Shown: positions 26,099-36,988, counted from the first letter of the stretch. The stretch is DNA of 58,932 nucleotides from Phyllobacteriaceae bacterium UBA1940 (GCA_002336975.1 DDFA01000066.1:40556-99487), one strand, 5' to 3'. Notes: generated by a model not told the origin, from the letters alone. Numbers and translations: made by a program.

Positions 26099-26737
26099 AT
26101 GGACGCCATCATCAAGACGGCCGCCGGCCGCGCGATTTCGACAGCCGCACCGTCCGCCGACCGCCCGACGCAGCAGGAAGCAGAGGCCGCCGTGCACACC
26201 CTGCTGCGCTGGATCGGCGAAAATCCCGAGCGCGAGGGCCTGGTCGACACGCCGCGGCGCGTCGCCAAGGCCTATCTCGAAATGTTCGGCGGCTACCATC
26301 AGTCGCCGGTCGAGGAACTGGGCACCACTTTCGAGGAGGTCGCCGGCTTCGACGATCTGGTGATCCTGCGCGACATCCAGTTCTATTCGCATTGCGAGCA
26401 CCACATGGTGCCGATCATCGGTCGCGCCCAGGTTGGCTACCTGCCCGACGGCAAGGTGGTCGGCCTGTCGAAGATCGCCCGCGTCGTCGACATCTTTGCG
26501 CAGCGCCTGCAGACCCAGGAGGCGATGACGGCCCAGATCGCCAACACGATCCAGCAAGTGCTGAATCCCCGCGGCGTCGCCGTCATCGTCGAGGGCGAGC
26601 ACATGTGCATGGCGATGCGCGGCATCAAGAAACAGGGATCGACGACCCTGACCTCGACTTTTACCGGCGTATTTCGCGACAATGTCGAGGAACAGGTCCG
26701 GTTCATGTCGATGATCCGCGAACCGGGCCGGCGATGA
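26099..26737 (+). CDS. folE: GTP cyclohydrolase I
   Basis: Converts GTP to 7,8-dihydroneopterin triphosphate, the first step of folate (and queuosine) synthesis. 212 residues. Zinc and active-site residues are visible in [12 protein letters not shown], followed by [34 protein letters not shown] and [20 protein letters not shown] at 26099 with GGAG upstream. Its stop overlaps the hisI start (ATGA). A CTATATATAG box at 25947-25956 may be the promoter -10 region, though no good -35 is seen. Confidence 0.96.
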   Translation: MDAIIKTAAGRAISTAAPSADRPTQQEAEAAVHTLLRWIGENPEREGLVDTPRRVAKAYLEMFGGYHQSPVEELGTTFEEVAGFDDLVILRDIQFYSHCEHHMVPIIGRAQVGYLPDGKVVGLSKIARVVDIFAQRLQTQEAMTAQIANTIQQVLNPRGVAVIVEGEHMCMAMRGIKKQGSTTLTSTFTGVFRDNVEEQVRFMSMIREPGRR

Positions 26738-27195
26738 CCGCGCCAGCCGGCTTTGCGCCCCCCTCCGCCGACAAGCGCGAACTGGAGGAAGGCGCGGCGT
26801 TCACGCCGCGTTTCGGGTCCGACGGGCTGATCACCGCCGTCGTCACCTCGGCGGACGATGGCGGCCTGCTGATGGTCGCGCACATGAACGCCGAGGCGCT
26901 GTCGCTGACGCTGGCGACCGGCGTCGCCCACTACTGGTCGCGCTCGCGCCAGTCGCTGTGGAAGAAGGGCGAGACTTCCGGAAACCTGCAGCAGGTGACC
27001 GAAATGCGCACCGACTGCGACCAGGACGTCGTCTGGCTGAAGGTCAGGGTCGGCGGCCATGACGCCACCTGCCATACCGGCCGCCATTCCTGTTTCTACC
27101 GCATCGTCGCCGGCGAGGATGGCGCGGCGAGGCTGGTCGATGACGGGTCGCGGCGGCAATTCGATCCGGCCACGGTCTATTCCAAGCAGACGTAA
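26734..27195 (+). CDS. hisI: Phosphoribosyl-AMP cyclohydrolase
   Basis: Third step of histidine synthesis, opening the purine ring of phosphoribosyl-AMP. 153 residues, the single-domain form without the HisE pyrophosphohydrolase. Characteristic: [40 protein letters not shown], and zinc ligands in MRTDCDQD and [16 protein letters not shown] at 26734 overlaps the folE stop by four bases. Folate and histidine synthesis both need cyclohydrolases acting on purine rings, and the pairing is usual in Rhizobiales. Confidence 0.96.
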   Translation: MTAPAGFAPPSADKRELEEGAAFTPRFGSDGLITAVVTSADDGGLLMVAHMNAEALSLTLATGVAHYWSRSRQSLWKKGETSGNLQQVTEMRTDCDQDVVWLKVRVGGHDATCHTGRHSCFYRIVAGEDGAARLVDDGSRRQFDPATVYSKQT

Positions 27196-27205
27196 GGTAA
27201 GTTCA

Positions 27206-27234
27206 TTCACGGTTCAGCAACGTCCTTCCTATAT
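27206..27234 (+). promoter_or_regulatory. Candidate promoter of the patatin gene
   Basis: -35 TTCACG at 27206-27211, a 17-base spacer and -10 CTATAT at 27229-27234, within the 70-base gap after hisI. The -10 lies in CTATATATAG, the same ten bases seen upstream of folE. Confidence 0.4.
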
Positions 27235-27265
27235 ATAGATTGACCGACACAGGAGTAGTTGCGTC

Positions 27266-28210
27266 ATGGCGATGCTCGACTGGGCATCATTGCGTCGAAA
27301 GGCCGACTTCGGCGGCGAACCGCCCGCCACGGTCGAGATGCCTGCGCCCGCGCCCCAAAAGAAATCCGGAGTATCCCTGGCGCTGGGCGGCGGCGCCGCG
27401 CGCGGCTGGGCCCATATCGGCGTCCTGAGAGCCCTCGACGAAGCCGGCATCGACATCGACATGATCGCCGGAACCTCGATCGGCGCACTGGTCGGCGGCT
27501 GCTACCTCGCCGGAAAACTCGACGAACTGGAAGAATTCGCCCGCTCGCTGACCAAGCGCCGCGTCTTCGGCCTGCTGGATTTTCACCTTGGCGGCAACGG
27601 CCTGTTCGGCGGCATGAAGCTGACCGCGCGCATGCAGGAACACCTGCGCGACGTGACGTTTGACGACTTGCCGAAGCCGTTTGTCTGCGTGGCGTCGGAA
27701 ATCCGCACCGGTCATGAAATCTGGCTGTCGAGCGGCTCGCTGATCACCGCCATGCGCGCCTCCTACGCGCTGCCGGGCGTGTTCGAGCCGGTCACCTGCA
27801 ACAAGCGAACGCTTGTCGACGGCGCGCTGGTCAATCCAGTGCCGGTGTCGGTGTGCCGGGCGCATGAACAGCGGCTGGTGATCGCGGTCAACCTGCACTA
27901 CGACCTGTTCGGCCGCGCCGCGGTGCTGCGCCACAGCGCCGTGGACGAGGCGGCCGAAAGCAAACCGGCGTCCGCGGCGGAATCGCGGCTCGGAATCACC
28001 GGCGTGATGATCGAGGCGTTCAACATCATCCAGGACCGGATTTCGCGCGCCCGCCTCGCAGGCGACCCGCCGGACCTGTCGCTGCAACCCAAGCTCGGCC
28101 ATATCGGGCTGACCGAATTCCACCGCGCCGACGAGCTGATCCGCGTCGGCTATGAAGGCACCATGGCGCATATGAACGACATCGAGCGCCTGCAGCGGGT
28201 GATGGTCTAG
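27266..28210 (+). CDS. Patatin-like phospholipase / serine lipid hydrolase
   Basis: 314-residue cytoplasmic hydrolase with a Ser-Asp dyad. Seen: the oxyanion loop GGGAARG (residues 41-47), the nucleophile elbow GTSIG (Ser71), and the catalytic Asp in VDGALVNPVPVS (near residue 190). The RssA-like layout, without a signal peptide or membrane segment, suggests an intracellular lipid esterase. An ATG with an AGGAG site starts it. The gene ends in front of a repeat element. Confidence 0.93.
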   Translation: MAMLDWASLRRKADFGGEPPATVEMPAPAPQKKSGVSLALGGGAARGWAHIGVLRALDEAGIDIDMIAGTSIGALVGGCYLAGKLDELEEFARSLTKRRVFGLLDFHLGGNGLFGGMKLTARMQEHLRDVTFDDLPKPFVCVASEIRTGHEIWLSSGSLITAMRASYALPGVFEPVTCNKRTLVDGALVNPVPVSVCRAHEQRLVIAVNLHYDLFGRAAVLRHSAVDEAAESKPASAAESRLGITGVMIEAFNIIQDRISRARLAGDPPDLSLQPKLGHIGLTEFHRADELIRVGYEGTMAHMNDIERLQRVMV

Positions 28211-28250
28211 CACCTGACCGGATGGTCACTTGCGGTCCCGCAGCGCCAAT

Positions 28251-28385
28251 TCACCCCCACCCGTACCCTCCCCACAAGGGGAGGGAGTCGTCGACGTCGG
28301 CGCCACACGCTCGCTTGTTGGTAGGGAGGCGTTGACGTTCCGCATTTCCCCTCCCCCTTGTGGGGAGGGGTAAGGGTTGGGGGTA
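28251..28385. repeat. Pair of facing copies of an intergenic repeat
   Basis: A stretch of about 37 bases at 28251-28287 (CACCCCCACCC, then CTCCCCACAAGGGG) is repeated in inverted orientation at 28348-28385 (CCCTTGTGGGGAGGGGTAAGGG, then TTGGGGG, read in two parts). Each copy has its own small hairpin (CCCCACAAGGGG type), so the whole can form a large cruciform. It fills most of the 213 bases between the convergent patatin and recJ genes; nothing else is seen there. Confidence 0.7.
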
Positions 28386-28423
28386 GCTGGAATGCGGTTC
28401 GGGGCGCGGTCGGAACGGCGAAC

Positions 28424-30214
28424 CTACCGCTCGACGGTCGCGGCGTCGAGGATGCGCAGTTGCGGCGTCGCGGCGCCGTTCCAGTGGTTGACCGACAGCG
28501 TGCCGGCGACATGCACCGCCGAACCGCGATTGTCGATCAGGAAGCGGCCGAGCGGGTTGCCGGCGGCGCGAAACGCGATCGCCGCCAGGCGCCGCCCCGT
28601 CTGCGATTGCAGTTCGACCCGCAGATGGCCGCCATTGCCGACCTCGCGCGCATCGACGATGCGATGGCGCGGCAGCGCCAGGATCGGCGTCGAATGGCCG
28701 GAACCATAGGGGCCTGCCTTTTCGATTTCCTCAAGCAGTTTGAGGCTGGCCCCGTCGGCGGCGACCGCGGCGTCGATCTTGAGGCTTTCGGCGTCGCGCA
28801 ACTCGAACACGGTCTTTGCGGCGTAGTCCTCGAAGAAGGCGCGCAAGTCGCCGAGCCTGGCGCGTTCGACGGTGATGCCGGCCGCCATGGCGTGGCCGCC
28901 GCCCTTGACCAGCAGCCCGTTGTCGACCGCCTGGCGCACCATGCGGCCGAGATCGAAGCCGGGGATAGACCGGCCGGAACCGGCGCCGACGCCGTTGGCG
29001 TTGAAGGCGATGGCGAAGGCCGGCCGCCGCGCATGGTCTTTCAGCCGCGACGCCAGCAGCCCGACAATGCCAGCATGCCAGCCGTCGCTGGCGGTGACGA
29101 TGACGGCGGGCCCCTGCCCGACCGCCAGCTCGGCGTCGGCCTCGGCCTTGGCCTGCTCCAGCATTGCCTGCTCCATCGCCTGGCGCTCGCTGTTCAGCCG
29201 GTCGAGCTGGGCGGCGATTTGCGCCGCCTCGACCGGGTCGTCGAGCGTCAGCAGCCGGCTGCCGAGCGCCGCGTCGCCGATGCGGCCGCCTGCATTGATG
29301 CGCGGGCCGATCATGAAGCCGAAATGATAGGGGTTGAGCGGCTCGCCGATGCGCGAGGCGCGCGCCAGCGTGGCGATGCCGGGATTGGTCATCCGCCGCG
29401 CCGCGACCAGCCCCTTGACCACGAATGCGCGGTTGAGGCCGACGAGCGGCACCACGTCGCAAACCGTCGCCAGCGCCACCAGATCGACCATCGACAGAAG
29501 GTCGGGCAGGTCGGAGCGACCGGCGGTCCGCAGCAGCCGGGCGACGTGCACCAGCGTCATGAACACGACGCCGGCCGCGCACAGATAGCCGAGGCCCGAC
29601 AGATCGTCCTCGCGGTTGGGATTGACCACCGGCGTCGCTTCCGGCAGCGGGCCGCCGATCTGGTGATGGTCGAGCACCACCACGTCGGCGCCCGCCTCGC
29701 GCGCCGCCGCGATGGCCGCGGCGCTGTTGGCGCCGCAATCGACGGTGACGATCAGGCTGGCGCTGCGCTCGACCAGGTCGCGCATTGCCGCCGGATTAGG
29801 CCCATAGCCCTCGAAAATCCGGTCCGGGATATAGATTTCGCTCGATATTCCAAGATGATCGAGGAATTTTTTCATCAAGGCGGACGAACACGCCCCGTCG
29901 ACGTCATAGTCGCCGAAGATCGCCACCCGCTGATTGCGCAGGACGGCGTCGGCGATGCGCCGCCCGGCCGCATCCATGTCGGTCATGGTCAGCGGATCGG
30001 GCATCAGCTCGCGAATGGTCGGGTTGAGGAACGCCTCGGCATTGTCGGGCGCGACATCGCGGCCGGCCAGAATGCGGGAGACGATGTCGGAGACGCCGTG
30101 CGACTGGGCGATCGCCAGCGCGATCGCCTCCTGGCGCTCGCTCAGCCGGTGCTCCCACGCAAGCCCGGTGGCGGAATTGCGGACGTCGAGGAAAAGGCGA
30201 TCAGGCGTGGGCAC
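28424..30214 (-). CDS. recJ: Single-stranded-DNA exonuclease RecJ
   Basis: 5'-3' ssDNA exonuclease used in RecF-type recombination and mismatch repair. 596 residues. DHH phosphoesterase motifs: VAIFGDYDVDGACSSALM, VTVDCG, VLDHHQIGG and GLGYLCAAGVVF; the C-terminal DHHA1 region has GSGRSIPGFDLGRMVRQAVDNG and GGGHAMAAGITV. GTG at 30214 is chosen since PDRLFLDVRNSATG is the standard N-terminus; its ribosome site is poor. Confidence 0.95.
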   Translation of the reverse strand: MPTPDRLFLDVRNSATGLAWEHRLSERQEAIALAIAQSHGVSDIVSRILAGRDVAPDNAEAFLNPTIRELMPDPLTMTDMDAAGRRIADAVLRNQRVAIFGDYDVDGACSSALMKKFLDHLGISSEIYIPDRIFEGYGPNPAAMRDLVERSASLIVTVDCGANSAAAIAAAREAGADVVVLDHHQIGGPLPEATPVVNPNREDDLSGLGYLCAAGVVFMTLVHVARLLRTAGRSDLPDLLSMVDLVALATVCDVVPLVGLNRAFVVKGLVAARRMTNPGIATLARASRIGEPLNPYHFGFMIGPRINAGGRIGDAALGSRLLTLDDPVEAAQIAAQLDRLNSERQAMEQAMLEQAKAEADAELAVGQGPAVIVTASDGWHAGIVGLLASRLKDHARRPAFAIAFNANGVGAGSGRSIPGFDLGRMVRQAVDNGLLVKGGGHAMAAGITVERARLGDLRAFFEDYAAKTVFELRDAESLKIDAAVAADGASLKLLEEIEKAGPYGSGHSTPILALPRHRIVDAREVGNGGHLRVELQSQTGRRLAAIAFRAAGNPLGRFLIDNRGSAVHVAGTLSVNHWNGAATPQLRILDAATVER

Positions 30215-30250
30215 AACGCTAACGTGGGGATCGTCGCTGTCGTGTCAAGT

Positions 30251-30640
30251 TCAGGCCGGTTTCGGCAGCGGAAAACTGGCGCAGAGCTTGTGGCCGTCAG
30301 GATCGCGCAGATAGGCAAGGCAGACCTTGCGCGCACCCAGATCGCGCACGCCTGGCGGGTCCTCGGCGCTCGTTCCGCCATTGGCGATGCCGGCGTCGTG
30401 CCATGCCTGCACCATGTCGACGCTGGTCATCAGCATGCCGATGGTGCCGCCATTGGCGAAGCTGGCCGCCTCGCCGTAGATCGGCCGGGTGACCAGGAAC
30501 CGAAAACCGTCCTTGGCGTAAACCAGCCGGCCCTTGGCGTCGACCACGCCGGCGGAACCGCCGGCGGCGGCAAAGATCGCGTCATAGAACTGGCGCGACC
30601 GCTCGAGATCGTTCGATCCGACGACGATATGCGTGAACAT
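30251..30640 (-). CDS. VOC family (glyoxalase-like) protein
   Basis: 129-residue protein with the vicinal oxygen chelate fold: MFTHIVVGSNDLERSRQFYDAIFAAAG at the start and YLRDPDGHKLCASF at the end are diagnostic. It could be a glyoxalase-, dioxygenase- or bleomycin-resistance-like protein; the substrate is unknown. It lies 15 bases after glpX on the same strand, likely the same operon, and 36 bases before recJ. Confidence 0.9.
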   Translation of the reverse strand: MFTHIVVGSNDLERSRQFYDAIFAAAGGSAGVVDAKGRLVYAKDGFRFLVTRPIYGEAASFANGGTIGMLMTSVDMVQAWHDAGIANGGTSAEDPPGVRDLGARKVCLAYLRDPDGHKLCASFPLPKPA

Positions 30641-30655
30641 GGCGTTCCTCCCGGA

Positions 30656-31630
30656 TCAAAACTTGTCGAGGTCCTGGTGGCGAGCGATGATCTCGCGCAC
30701 CGTGCGCGACGAGGAGCGCATGACGATGGTGTGCGTTTCGATGAAGTTCTTGGTGAAGCGCACGCCCGACAGCATGTTGCCGTCGGTGACGCCGGTGGCG
30801 GCGAACAGCACGTCGCCGCTCGCCATGTCGTTGACGCGGTAGATGGCGTTGGGATCCTTGACCCCCATCTTGCGGGCGCGCTCGACCTTTTCGGGCGTGT
30901 CGAGGATCAGCCGGCCCTGCATCTGGCCGCCGGTGCAGCGCAGCGCCGCGGCCGCCAGCACGCCTTCGGGCGCGCCGCCGGTGCCCATGTAGATGTCGAT
31001 GCCGGTTTCCTGCGGGTCGGTGGTGTGGATGACCGCCGCCACGTCGCCGTCGCCGATCAGGCGGATGGCGGCGCCGGTGCCGCGCACCTCGTCGATCAGC
31101 TTCTGGTGACGCGGCCGGTCAAGGATGCAGGCGGTGATTTCCGACACGTCGACGCCCTTGGCCTTGGCGACGCGGGCGATGTTTTCCGTCGGCGTGCGGT
31201 CGAGCGAGATGACGCCGTCGGGATAGCCGGGGCCGATGGCGATCTTGTCCATGTAGACGTCGGGCGCGTTGAGCAGCGTGCCCTTCTCGGCGATGGCGAT
31301 GACGGCAAGCGAGTTGGGCAGGTTCTTGGCGGCGATGGTGGTGCCTTCCAGAGGATCGAGCGCGATGTCGACGACCGGGCCGTTGCCGGTGCCGACCTCC
31401 TCGCCGATATAAAGCATCGGCGCCTCGTCGCGCTCGCCCTCGCCGATGACGACGGTGCCCTTGATGTCGAGACGGTTCAGCTCCGAGCGCATGGCGTCGA
31501 CGGCGACCTGGTCGGCGGCCTTCTCGTCGCCCCTGCCCCTGAGCCTCGCGGCGGCCACGGCGGCGCGTTCGGAGACGCGCACCAGTTCCAGCGTCAGGAT
31601 ACGGTCAAGCCCGGTCGATGCAGTCGTCAC
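30656..31630 (-). CDS. glpX: Fructose-1,6-bisphosphatase class II
   Basis: Gluconeogenic phosphatase, GlpX type. 324 residues. Motifs: IGEGERDEAPMLYIGEEVG, the metal-binding DIALDPLEGTTIAAKN, and YMGTGGAPEGVLAAAALRC. GTG at 31630 has GGAGGG upstream, and the start is 4 bases past the stop of the NTF2-like gene. It makes gluconeogenesis from C4 acids (malic enzyme, about 15 kb away) possible, as expected in rhizobia. Confidence 0.96.
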   Translation of the reverse strand: MTTASTGLDRILTLELVRVSERAAVAAARLRGRGDEKAADQVAVDAMRSELNRLDIKGTVVIGEGERDEAPMLYIGEEVGTGNGPVVDIALDPLEGTTIAAKNLPNSLAVIAIAEKGTLLNAPDVYMDKIAIGPGYPDGVISLDRTPTENIARVAKAKGVDVSEITACILDRPRHQKLIDEVRGTGAAIRLIGDGDVAAVIHTTDPQETGIDIYMGTGGAPEGVLAAAALRCTGGQMQGRLILDTPEKVERARKMGVKDPNAIYRVNDMASGDVLFAATGVTDGNMLSGVRFTKNFIETHTIVMRSSSRTVREIIARHQDLDKF

Positions 31631-31634
31631 AGTG

Positions 31635-32041
31635 TCATCCCTCCGCTTTGGCGAGCTCGTCGCCCATTTTTTGCATCACAATCTGAATGGCCTTCAAGGG
31701 CCGGATCATCACCTTGAAATCGACGATCCTGCCGTCGGCGTTCCAGGCGATCATGTCGATGCCGTCGACGGAAACGCCGTCGACGACCGTGTTGAATTCG
31801 ATCACCGCCGAATCCGTCCCGGTCCACTCGCCGACATAGCGAAACGTGCCGTTGCCGAGCACTTTCAGCGCCGCCGCGAGATATTTGACGGTCAGCGCCT
31901 TGCCACGCTGCGGCGTGTGGACGACGGGCGAATGAAAGGTCGCGTCGTCGGCGATCAACTCGCGAAGCGCGGCGGCGTTCTTTTGCGCCGCCACCGCATG
32001 CCAGGCGGCGAGCGCGGCGGGCGTCTGGCGCGCCAGTCCGC

Positions 32042-32045
<4 letters not shown>
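31635..32045 (-). CDS. NTF2-like (SnoaL-type) protein
   Basis: 136 residues with the cone-shaped NTF2 fold pattern: LARQTPAALAAWHAVAAQKNAAALRELIADDATFHSPVV, YVGEWTGTDSAVIEFNTVVDGVSVDGIDMIAWNADGRIVDFKVMIRPLKA in outline. It is the class of small ligand-binding or isomerase-like proteins and lacks a defined role. Its ATG overlaps the hom stop (ATGA) and its stop is close to glpX, so it is translated with both. An odd insertion between two central-metabolism genes. Confidence 0.88.
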
Positions 32046-33355
<1,310 letters not shown>

Positions 33356-33391
33356 ACGCCGCGCCCTTTCGGAAAATCTTGAATGCCCGGC

Positions 33392-34615
33392 TCAGCGGCG
33401 CGCGCTGAGCGGGATCACATTGCCGGACGCGCCGGCGGCGCCGACGCTCGAGAAGAATTTTTTGATCGAGCGCGCAGCCTGGCGGATGCGATGCTCGTTC
33501 TCGACCAGCGCCAGCCGCACATAGTCGTCGCCGTGTTCGCCAAATCCGATGCCCGGCGCAACCGCGACATCGGCCTTTTCCACCAGAAGCTTGGAAAATT
33601 CCAGCGATCCGAGCGCCTTGAACTGGTCCGGGATCGGCGCCCAGGCGAACATGGTGGCGGCCGGCGGCGGAATGGTCCAGCCGGCCTTGCCGAACGCGTC
33701 CACCATCACATCGCGGCGGCGGTGATAGATCTGCCGCACCTCGGCGATGTCGGCGCCGTCTCCGTTGAGCGCGGCGGTCGCCGCCACCTGGATCGGCGTG
33801 AACGCGCCATAGTCGAGATAGGACTTGACCCGCGTCAGCGCCGCGATCAGCCGTTCGTTGCCAACCGCAAAGCCCATGCGCCAGCCCGGCATCGAAAACG
33901 TCTTCGACATCGAGGTGAACTCGACCGCGACATCCATCGCGCCCGGCACCTGCAACACCGAGGGTGGCGGCTCGCCGTTGAAGTAGATTTCCGAATAGGC
34001 CAGGTCCGACAGCACGATGATCTCGTGCTTGCGCGCGAACGCCACCACTTCCTTGTAGAAATCCAGCGTCGCCACATAGGCGGTCGGGTTGGACGGATAG
34101 TTGAGGATCAGCGCCAGCGGCGTCGGGATCGAATGCTTCACCGCCCGGTCGAGCGCCGCCAGAAAACCGTCGTCGGGCTCGGCCTGCACCGAGCGGATGA
34201 CGCCGCCCGACATGATGAAGCCGAAGGCGTGGATCGGATAGGTCGGGTTCGGGCAGATGATGACGTCGCCGGGCGCGGTGATCGCCTGCGCCATATTGGC
34301 GAAACCCTCCTTGGAGCCGAGGGTGGCGACGACCTGGGTGTCGGGATTGAGCTTCACGCCGAAGCGGCGGGCGTAATAATTGGCCTGGGCGCGGCGCAGG
34401 CCCGGAATGCCGCGCGACGACGAATAGCGATGGGTGCGCGGATCGCGCACCACCTCGACCAGCTTGTCGACGATGGCTTTCGGCGTCGGCAGGTCCGGAT
34501 TGCCCATGCCCAGGTCGATGATGTCGGCGCCGCGCGAGCGGGCGCTGGCTTTGAGACGGTTCACCTGTTCGAAGACGTAGGGCGGAAGCCGGCGGGTCTT
34601 GTGAAAATCGTCCAT
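33392..34615 (-). CDS. Class I/II PLP aminotransferase (AlaC / LL-diaminopimelate aminotransferase-like)
   Basis: 407 residues from ATG at 34615 (AGGAG upstream). PLP features: DLGMGNPDLPTP, the NYPSNPTA and DLAYSEIYF segments, and the Schiff-base lysine in SMSKTFSMPGWRMGF. The sequence is of the type named alanine transaminase AlaC or LL-diaminopimelate aminotransferase; which is meant cannot be settled here. Its place just before hom favours a part in aspartate-family or pyruvate-family amino acid synthesis. Confidence 0.9.
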   Translation of the reverse strand: MDDFHKTRRLPPYVFEQVNRLKASARSRGADIIDLGMGNPDLPTPKAIVDKLVEVVRDPRTHRYSSSRGIPGLRRAQANYYARRFGVKLNPDTQVVATLGSKEGFANMAQAITAPGDVIICPNPTYPIHAFGFIMSGGVIRSVQAEPDDGFLAALDRAVKHSIPTPLALILNYPSNPTAYVATLDFYKEVVAFARKHEIIVLSDLAYSEIYFNGEPPPSVLQVPGAMDVAVEFTSMSKTFSMPGWRMGFAVGNERLIAALTRVKSYLDYGAFTPIQVAATAALNGDGADIAEVRQIYHRRRDVMVDAFGKAGWTIPPPAATMFAWAPIPDQFKALGSLEFSKLLVEKADVAVAPGIGFGEHGDDYVRLALVENEHRIRQAARSIKKFFSSVGAAGASGNVIPLSARR

Positions 34616-34690
34616 TGGGCGCTCCTGGCGCAAAATGCGTCGTCGCGCGGCGCTATACACAGTTTCGCCCCTTGGCGAAATAGCGGTTCG

Positions 34691-35020
34691 TTATTCGCTC
34701 TCGATCTCTTCGAGCGTTTTGCGCTGATTGCGCTGCGCCTGGCGGAACTGTTCGGCATTGGTGGTCTGGCCGCCGCCGCCCTGCGCCGCGACAGTTTTTT
34801 GCGCCGCCTCGAGCTCGGCGATCTTCTGGTCGGCCTCCGAACCGGTCAATTGCGCCGTTTCGGCCTGCCGCCGCACGTTCAGATCGGGATAGGCGCCGGT
34901 ATTCTGGACGCCCGGCTGCGGCGCAAAATCGTCGATCGACGCGGTTTGGCATCCGCCAAGCGCCGCGGACGCAACCACGGACAGCGCAACAAGGCCCAGA
35001 TTTCGACGTACCGGCGTCAT
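34691..35020 (-). CDS. Small lipoprotein, unknown function
   Basis: 109 residues from ATG at 35020 (GGAG upstream). Signal peptide with a lipobox ending LGGC (Cys24), so it is lipid-anchored. The rest is polar and helical (QAETAQLTGSEADQKIAELEAAQKTVAAQ) with a glutamine/asparagine-rich end, likely a short coiled coil in the periplasm. No family is recognised. Divergent from phaC. A 7-base stem (TTTCGCC/GGCGAAA, 34663-34680) follows the stop. Confidence 0.78.
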   Translation of the reverse strand: MTPVRRNLGLVALSVVASAALGGCQTASIDDFAPQPGVQNTGAYPDLNVRRQAETAQLTGSEADQKIAELEAAQKTVAAQGGGGQTTNAEQFRQAQRNQRKTLEEIESE

Positions 35021-35111
35021 GTTTGGCTCCGACATACAGGAAAGTTCTATTGAACCGCGATGAGCGTCGCACAATAATATGTCAACACAAGGCCGTTGGG
35101 AGGCGGCAAAA

Positions 35112-36935
35112 ATGGCGCATGAATCTGAGGCTGCCGGCGCATCATCTCCCGACATCGGGCGTTTTCTGGTCAAGGACCCGGATCGCATGGCGCTCAACGT
35201 CGCCAAGATGCTCGAGGCCGCGGGCAAGGCCGCCTCGGAATGGTCAGGCCCGCGCGAACGCGGCGAAGTCGCCGACACGCTGTCGGATCCGATGGCCGAC
35301 ATGGTCAAGACCTTCTCGAAAGTCAGCCAGTACTGGCTGGCCGAGCCGACGCGGGCGCTGGAGGCGCAGACAAGACTGTTCGGCGGCTTCATGTCGGTGT
35401 GGATGAATTCGGTGCGCCGCATGTCGGGCGACGCCCCGGTGCAGGACGAGGTGCGTCCCGACAAGGGCGACAAACGCTTCAACGATCCCGACTGGGCCGA
35501 CAACGCTTTTTTCGATTTTCTCAAGCAGGCTTATCTGGTGACGTCGCGCTGGGCCGGGGAGCTGGTGACCGGCGCCGAGGGTCTCGACGACCACACCCGC
35601 CACAAGGCGAGCTTCTACCTGAAGCAGATCTCCAACGCGATCGCGCCGTCGAACTTCATCCTGACCAATCCGGAACTGTTCAAGGAAACCGTGTCCCAGA
35701 ACGGCGCCAATCTGGTGCGCGGCATGCAGATGCTGGCCGAGGACATCGCCGCCGGAAACGGCGAGTTGAAGCTGCGCCAGGCCGATTATTCGGTGTTCGA
35801 GGTCGGCCGCAACATCGCCACCTCGCCCGGAAAGGTGGTGGCGCGCAGCGCCGTCGCCGAAATCATCCAGTACGAGCCGACGACCGAGACCGTGCTGAAG
35901 CGGCCGCTGCTGATCTGCCCGCCCTGGATCAACAAATTCTACATCCTCGACCTCAACCAGGAAAAATCCTTCATCCGCTGGGCGGCGGCGCAGGGCCACA
36001 CCGTCTTCGTCATCTCGTGGGTCAATCCCGACGAACGCCACGCGCTGCTCGGCTGGGACGACTATATCAAAGGCGGCATCGAACTCGGCCTCGACGCGGT
36101 CAAGACCCAGACCGGCGAGGAGGCCGTCAACGCCATCGGCTATTGCGTCGGCGGCACGCTGATGGCGGCGGCGCTTGCGCGCATGGGCAAGCACAAGGAC
36201 AACCGCATCCGCTCGGTGACCTTTTTCACCACCCAGGTCGATTTCACCTATGCCGGCGACCTGAAAGTGTTCGTCGACGAGGACCAGGTCGAGGCGGTCG
36301 AGCGGTCGATGAGCGGCAAGGGCTATCTCGACGGCACCCGCATGGCCACCGCCTTCAACATGCTGCGTTCGGGCGACCTGATCTGGCCCTATGTGATCAA
36401 CAATTATATGCGCGGCAAGGCGCCGGCGCCGTTCGACCTACTCTACTGGAATTCAGATTCGACTCGCATGAGCGCCGCCAACCACTCGTATTATCTGCGC
36501 AATTGCTATCTCGACAACACGTTGGCGCAGGGCCGGATGGAACTGGCCGGCGAAACCCTGAAACTGTCCGACATCAATATTCCGGTCTACAATCTGGCCG
36601 CCAAGGAAGACCATATCGCGCCGGCCAAGTCGGTCTTTGTCGGCTGCGCCGGTTTCGGCGGCGAGGTCGAATACGTCATGGCGGGCTCCGGCCACATCGC
36701 CGGCGTCGTCAATCCGCCGTCGCTGAAGAAATATCAGTACTGGACCGGCGGCAAGCCGGTCGGCGCGTTCGAGACATGGGCGGCGCAGGCGACCGAGAAC
36801 CCGGGATCGTGGTGGCCGCACTGGCAAAGATGGATCGAACGGCTCGACAATGCGCGTGTGCCGGCCCGTGCGATCAAGCCGGTTTCGCCGCCGCTGGGCG
36901 ACGCGCCTGGCGAATATGTCAAGGTTCGGGTATGA
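35112..36935 (+). CDS. phaC: Class I poly(3-hydroxyalkanoate) synthase
   Basis: Polymerises hydroxyacyl-CoA into polyhydroxybutyrate granules. 607 residues. The lipase-like box GYCVGG carries the catalytic Cys345; Asp500 in AKEDHIAP and His528 in GSGHIAGVVNPP complete the triad. ATG at 35112 is preferred over ATG at 35079 because GGGAGG lies 8 bases upstream; the longer form would add only 11 residues. Other pha genes are not adjacent. Confidence 0.95.
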   Translation: MAHESEAAGASSPDIGRFLVKDPDRMALNVAKMLEAAGKAASEWSGPRERGEVADTLSDPMADMVKTFSKVSQYWLAEPTRALEAQTRLFGGFMSVWMNSVRRMSGDAPVQDEVRPDKGDKRFNDPDWADNAFFDFLKQAYLVTSRWAGELVTGAEGLDDHTRHKASFYLKQISNAIAPSNFILTNPELFKETVSQNGANLVRGMQMLAEDIAAGNGELKLRQADYSVFEVGRNIATSPGKVVARSAVAEIIQYEPTTETVLKRPLLICPPWINKFYILDLNQEKSFIRWAAAQGHTVFVISWVNPDERHALLGWDDYIKGGIELGLDAVKTQTGEEAVNAIGYCVGGTLMAAALARMGKHKDNRIRSVTFFTTQVDFTYAGDLKVFVDEDQVEAVERSMSGKGYLDGTRMATAFNMLRSGDLIWPYVINNYMRGKAPAPFDLLYWNSDSTRMSAANHSYYLRNCYLDNTLAQGRMELAGETLKLSDINIPVYNLAAKEDHIAPAKSVFVGCAGFGGEVEYVMAGSGHIAGVVNPPSLKKYQYWTGGKPVGAFETWAAQATENPGSWWPHWQRWIERLDNARVPARAIKPVSPPLGDAPGEYVKVRV

Positions 36936-36988
36936 GTGCGTCGGAACCGGCAACGGGTCGCAGCCTCATTGTGACCATCTTCTCGCCC

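Noticed and set aside
28358..31717. Very long open frame on the plus strand opposite recJ, the VOC gene and glpX
   Set aside because: The translation is low-complexity, rich in Arg/Asp/Gly/His, and mirrors the codon bias of the real minus-strand genes.
33356..34690. Riboswitch upstream of hom or the aminotransferase
   Set aside because: The leaders are too short and no SAM or lysine riboswitch core could be found.
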